The translations under genes and the position numbers were made by a program. A model generated the notes under the pieces. That model had not been told where the DNA came from. It searched no databases and was given only the letters and a program-made list of their open reading frames with translations. 64,000 bases of DNA from Zeus faber. Taxonomy: Eukaryota; Chordata; Actinopteri; Zeiformes; Zeidae. The stretch covers positions 4,031,734-4,095,733 of the forward strand of contig OY482864.1 in the NCBI GenBank assembly GCA_960531495.1. The letters are read 5' to 3'. This document shows positions 62,301-64,000 of the stretch, piece after piece; position 1 is the first letter of the stretch; each line of letters opens with the position of its first letter.

Positions 62301-63296
62301 CCCAGTGGGTTCCACTACACCCTGTAACTCCACAATGTCAGTCTCCAGATCCCTCATAGATCTGGTGATGTCCCGTGTGACATTGAGAGTATACTGCCGA
62401 CAGAGCTGCTCTATCTCCCTCTTCCCATAGTCCCACCACAGTCTTAAGGAAATAAAATCCTGCTTTCTGTCTCTAAAACCTTCCCAAAAAAACCTAAAAG
62501 CATCTTTAAAGTTGGAGTCACATAGTAGGGTGGTGTTAAAATGCCAATATGCGCTTTTGGGCTTTACATTGGCGATAAAAACACGGCAAACAACCAGGGA
62601 GTGATCGGTAAAACCAACAGGCACCATTCTACATTCCTTAAAAATGTTAAAATGGTGCTTAAAACAGTAAAACCGGTCTAGTCTGGCCAACGATAAAGAG
62701 GTGCCTCTGCAGTGCACCCAGGTGTACTGTCTTTCATCCCCGTTGGTTCTCCTCCACACGTCCGTTAGCTCGTTCTCGCTTGAGAGCAGCCTCATCACGT
62801 TCTGCGATGCTCTGTGAGGCTCACAGTGGTTCCTGTCTAACAGGTCGTTCTCGGTGCAGTTAAAGTCACCTCCTAGAAACAAAAACTCTCCAGTACGAGC
62901 TTTGCTTAAAACCCCATTTAAAACTTGCAAAAAAGTGACTCTGTGTGGTCCTGTGGTGGGAGCGTACACATTTATAAAGACAAACTTATGATGCTCAAAT
63001 GCTGCCCTCACCACCATCAGTCTGCCCTCCACCACCTCCTCCACCTCAAAGGATGCTGGGGCAAAGCTCTTAGAAAAGAGAAGAGCCACCCCACCGCTGG
63101 TGGTGCTCTTGTGGCTTAGCACCACCTCCCCCCCCCACTCCCTCTTCCAGTCAGCCTCATTGCCAGAGTCACTGTGGGTCTCCTGCACCAACAGCACATC
63201 CAGCCTCTTCTGCTCCATCAGCTCATACAGCAGAGACCTCTTAGCTGCGTCTCTGGCCCCATTCGCGTTCAGCGTGCTGATGTTAAAGTCACTCAT
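59400..63296 (-). CDS. Tx1-clade LINE ORF2: endonuclease, reverse transcriptase, CCHC
   Basis: An uninterrupted 1298-codon frame from ATG at 63296; an in-frame ATG at 63353 exists upstream, but MSDFNISTLNANG is the usual endonuclease start. The N-terminal APE-type endonuclease shows LNANG (9-13), QETH (38-41), GGDFNCTEND and FTDHSLVVCRV. RT follows with LPKKGDLQEIKNWRPVSLL, ISLDQEKAFDRVEHPYLW, GVRQGCPLSGMLYSL and the catalytic YADD at 697-700 (61197-61208). Near the C-terminus, residues 1159-1175 form a Cys-x2-Cys-x7-His-x4-Cys finger (59772-59822). The protein nicks the target and copies the element's RNA there. No stop or frameshift, so the copy is probably young. Confidence 0.93.
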   Translation of the reverse strand: MSDFNISTLNANGARDAAKRSLLYELMEQKRLDVLLVQETHSDSGNEADWKREWGGEVVLSHKSTTSGGVALLFSKSFAPASFEVEEVVEGRLMVVRAAFEHHKFVFINVYAPTTGPHRVTFLQVLNGVLSKARTGEFLFLGGDFNCTENDLLDRNHCEPHRASQNVMRLLSSENELTDVWRRTNGDERQYTWVHCRGTSLSLARLDRFYCFKHHFNIFKECRMVPVGFTDHSLVVCRVFIANVKPKSAYWHFNTTLLCDSNFKDAFRFFWEGFRDRKQDFISLRLWWDYGKREIEQLCRQYTLNVTRDITRSMRDLETDIVELQGVVEPTGNRDHIKDLKSKRAALADLLGTKAQGALVRSRFQSAALMDAPSSFFFSLEKSNGQSRFIHALRSDTGQELRRPEEIRTRAVDFYTELYRSEYEEQKELFYSFCGNLPRVPEDVSAVLGEPLTLQDLSTALQSMKGGKAPGIDGIPAEFYKEFWEELREDLLMVFNEVFKDKLLPVSCRRAVITLLPKKGDLQEIKNWRPVSLLCTDYKILSRALANRLREVMDLVVHQDQTYCVPGRSILDNVSLIRDILDVSSSLGIETGLISLDQEKAFDRVEHPYLWKTLEAFGLSPGLIAMIQVLYQDIESILKINGGLSGPFKVRRGVRQGCPLSGMLYSLAIEPLLCQLRTNIEGVFLNGLERSHILSAYADDVIVLIKKQDEISKLEGIVRDFGLLSAAKVNWGKSEALAVGGWRGGLLKLPGGLRWRRDGFKYLGVFLGSESVVGKNWEGLLGKIQGKLRKWRWALPQLSYRGRTLIINNLVASQLWHRVACVQPPDLLVRKIQAELIDFFWGRNFHWVRKERVFLPKEEGGHGVVDIKSRVATFRLQFVQKLLTGYFNVWKDVAGLVLKRTGRMGLDRSLFLMDTSLLNKSGLPRFYQELFKAWGLFKNRKREAADSLHWLLEEPVIGGARLDVQDGATPGLRSILREAGVLTLRQVVAAAGSDLQDGEAMAERLGVRSTRIVHLVLKRWRETLTEEELALLKEYGEGAEEPNSEDPFPEMTLTPNLEGSSGKLLHRARYAELDLHTASGKAFYKECVVVLNRKRLEGRQDTVWRGRLQMGGQEEPCWRSFYKAPSKKRTGDLQWRVLHGAIAVNSFVSVFNPTVANECPFCKLPESVFHCFAECDRLLELFSLLKESFKLFKEEWSRNCFIFGARYYRANAEKWRLLNFLVGEAKMAIYLTRRNKLRGKESVLGRVFVALVRARVLIDFNFHRLMKSLDVFIKLWCFNDAICSLVEDDLCFQSVFNV

Positions 63297-64000
63297 TGCA
63301 ACGGAAAAGGGAAACAGCCCGAACAGCAGCGCCCACCTCCACCTCCTCCCCATCCTCTCCGTTGTTCAGCTCCTTCCTGATCTTCTGCACTATTTTCTTT
63401 AACCTGTACACCTCCTGGTCCGTGAACCCTCCTCTCCCCTTACTCCTCATCTGTTGCTGGGCCGCGTTCGCCAGCAACTCCTTGTCTGAGAAAAAATCCT
63501 CCACCTTAATCCCTTTCACATTCTTCGTCCTGTGCAGAAACGCTTTTATTTTGCCCACACTGTAGCTTTTTTTGCCCTTTTTCTTCTTTACGCCGAGAAA
63601 GACCTGCCCCTCACTGTCTGCAGCAGAGTCCTCCTCCATCCAGGACTCTGACTCCGAGCCTCCCTGCTCCACCTCCTGACTTGCCTTCCCCTGGCTTGCT
63701 GTCCCTCTCTTCGCCTGAGAGTCTCCTGCCATTTTGTTGGACTTTCTTTTGAGCCGGGGGACTCTCAACCGATCGTCCTCATCCCCCATCTCAAAGTCAC
63801 TTCCTTCCAGTGCCTCCTCCTCCCTAGCTACGTCACCTGCACTCCTTTGACTTTGTTCCGTAGCTTCCTTTCCCTCACCAGTCCCCTCCTGTCCCCCCGC
63901 ACCCACCTGCCTGTCTTCCGGACCCTCCTCCTTCCCCTCCTGTCCTCCCGCCCTTACCTGCCTTCTTTCCAGACCCTCGCCTGCCTCCCCCCGTGTCTCC
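63289..64000 (-). CDS. Tx1-clade LINE ORF1, C-terminal part (partial)
   Basis: The frame is open from the window edge to TGA at 63289-63291, about 236 codons. The visible part is acidic and Lys-rich low complexity with short Gly-Glu-Gln repeats (RAGGQEGKEEG and VGAGGQEGTGEG), a basic GVKKKKGKKSYSVGKIKAF block and a C-terminal QEVYRLKKIVQKIRKELN helix. The RNA-binding parts expected of ORF1 (zinc knuckles or RRM) would lie upstream, outside the window. The stop overlaps the ORF2 start by 8 nt. Confidence 0.8.
   Translation of the reverse strand, partial: ETRGEAGEGLERRQVRAGGQEGKEEGPEDRQVGAGGQEGTGEGKEATEQSQRSAGDVAREEEALEGSDFEMGDEDDRLRVPRLKRKSNKMAGDSQAKRGTASQGKASQEVEQGGSESESWMEEDSAADSEGQVFLGVKKKKGKKSYSVGKIKAFLHRTKNVKGIKVEDFFSDKELLANAAQQQMRSKGRGGFTDQEVYRLKKIVQKIRKELNNGEDGEEVEVGAAVRAVSLFRCNE

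Larger units (their letters stand above)
59311..64000 (-). mobile_element. Tx1-clade LINE, 5' end beyond window
   Basis: A minus-strand non-LTR retrotransposon: ORF1 (end visible, running off the window), an intact ORF2, a very short 3' UTR of about 88 nt with AATAAA (59328-59333), and a 3' end that abuts (TC)n. The APE-type endonuclease, RT with YADD and C-terminal CCHC finger, in L1-like order, place it in the L1/Tx1 group. Tx1-clade elements are common in fish and several are target-specific. Confidence 0.9.

Noticed and set aside
59400..63353. Upstream ATG at 63353 as ORF2 start
   Set aside because: It would add a hydrophobic stretch (RWRWALLFGLFPFSV) before the conserved endonuclease start MSDFNIS; the ATG at 63296 overlaps the ORF1 stop and fits the family better.

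Overview
The window is a vertebrate, almost certainly teleost, nuclear genome segment. Coding exons are short and spread over introns of hundreds of bases to about 21 kb with GT-AG boundaries. Long (GT)n tracts are frequent, and the repeats are fish-type: Rex1-clade LINEs, Tc1/mariner, hAT and Helitron remnants, a Ty3/gypsy element with integrase upstream of reverse transcriptase, tRNA-headed SINEs and a Tx1-clade LINE. Identifications rest on reading translated motifs; no database search was run.

Two host genes can be assembled exon by exon, both on the + strand. COX11 (5161-14292, four coding exons, 262 aa) encodes the inner-membrane copper chaperone that delivers copper to the CuB site of COX1. 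RAB40B (20423-51944, six coding exons, 288 aa) encodes a Rab-like GTPase with a SOCS box that serves as substrate receptor of a Cullin-5 ubiquitin ligase. The two genes are neighbours, and I see no functional link between them. RAB40B has a CpG-rich 5' region with two CRE-like sites and an 8-codon upstream ORF that stops 2 nt before the main ATG.

Layout: 1-3290 flank and a decayed Rex1 copy; 3291-5160 SINE and COX11 upstream region; 5161-14292 COX11, whose 6.8 kb intron 3 is packed with nested elements (Rex1 in opposite orientations, SINEs, two Tc1-like elements, a Helitron Rep-domain remnant); 14293-19000 COX11 3' end, then a gypsy remnant bracketed by LTR-like repeats and broken by a Rex1 tail that itself carries a Tc1-like element; 19900-51944 RAB40B, with two Rex1 copies, a second gypsy remnant, hAT elements, MITE pairs and SINEs in its introns; 51945-59200 RAB40B 3' side with a Tc1 copy, SINEs and unclassified repeats; 59214-64000 a minus-strand Tx1-clade LINE with an intact 1298-codon ORF2 and the end of ORF1, whose 3' end abuts a (TC)n microsatellite.

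The observations most worth a second look are: the Tx1-type LINE sitting exactly against (TC)n with an ATGAGTGA overlap between ORF1 and ORF2; the gypsy elements with copia-like pol order (integrase then RT) seen in two independent copies; a Helitron HUH-domain fragment hidden in COX11 intron 3; a (GT)61 tract ending 14 nt before the RAB40B exon 3 acceptor; and two Tc1 copies sharing the same inverted-rearrangement junction, one of which also carries about 75 bp copied from an unrelated repeat. I found no prokaryote-style system and no clearly novel host gene.
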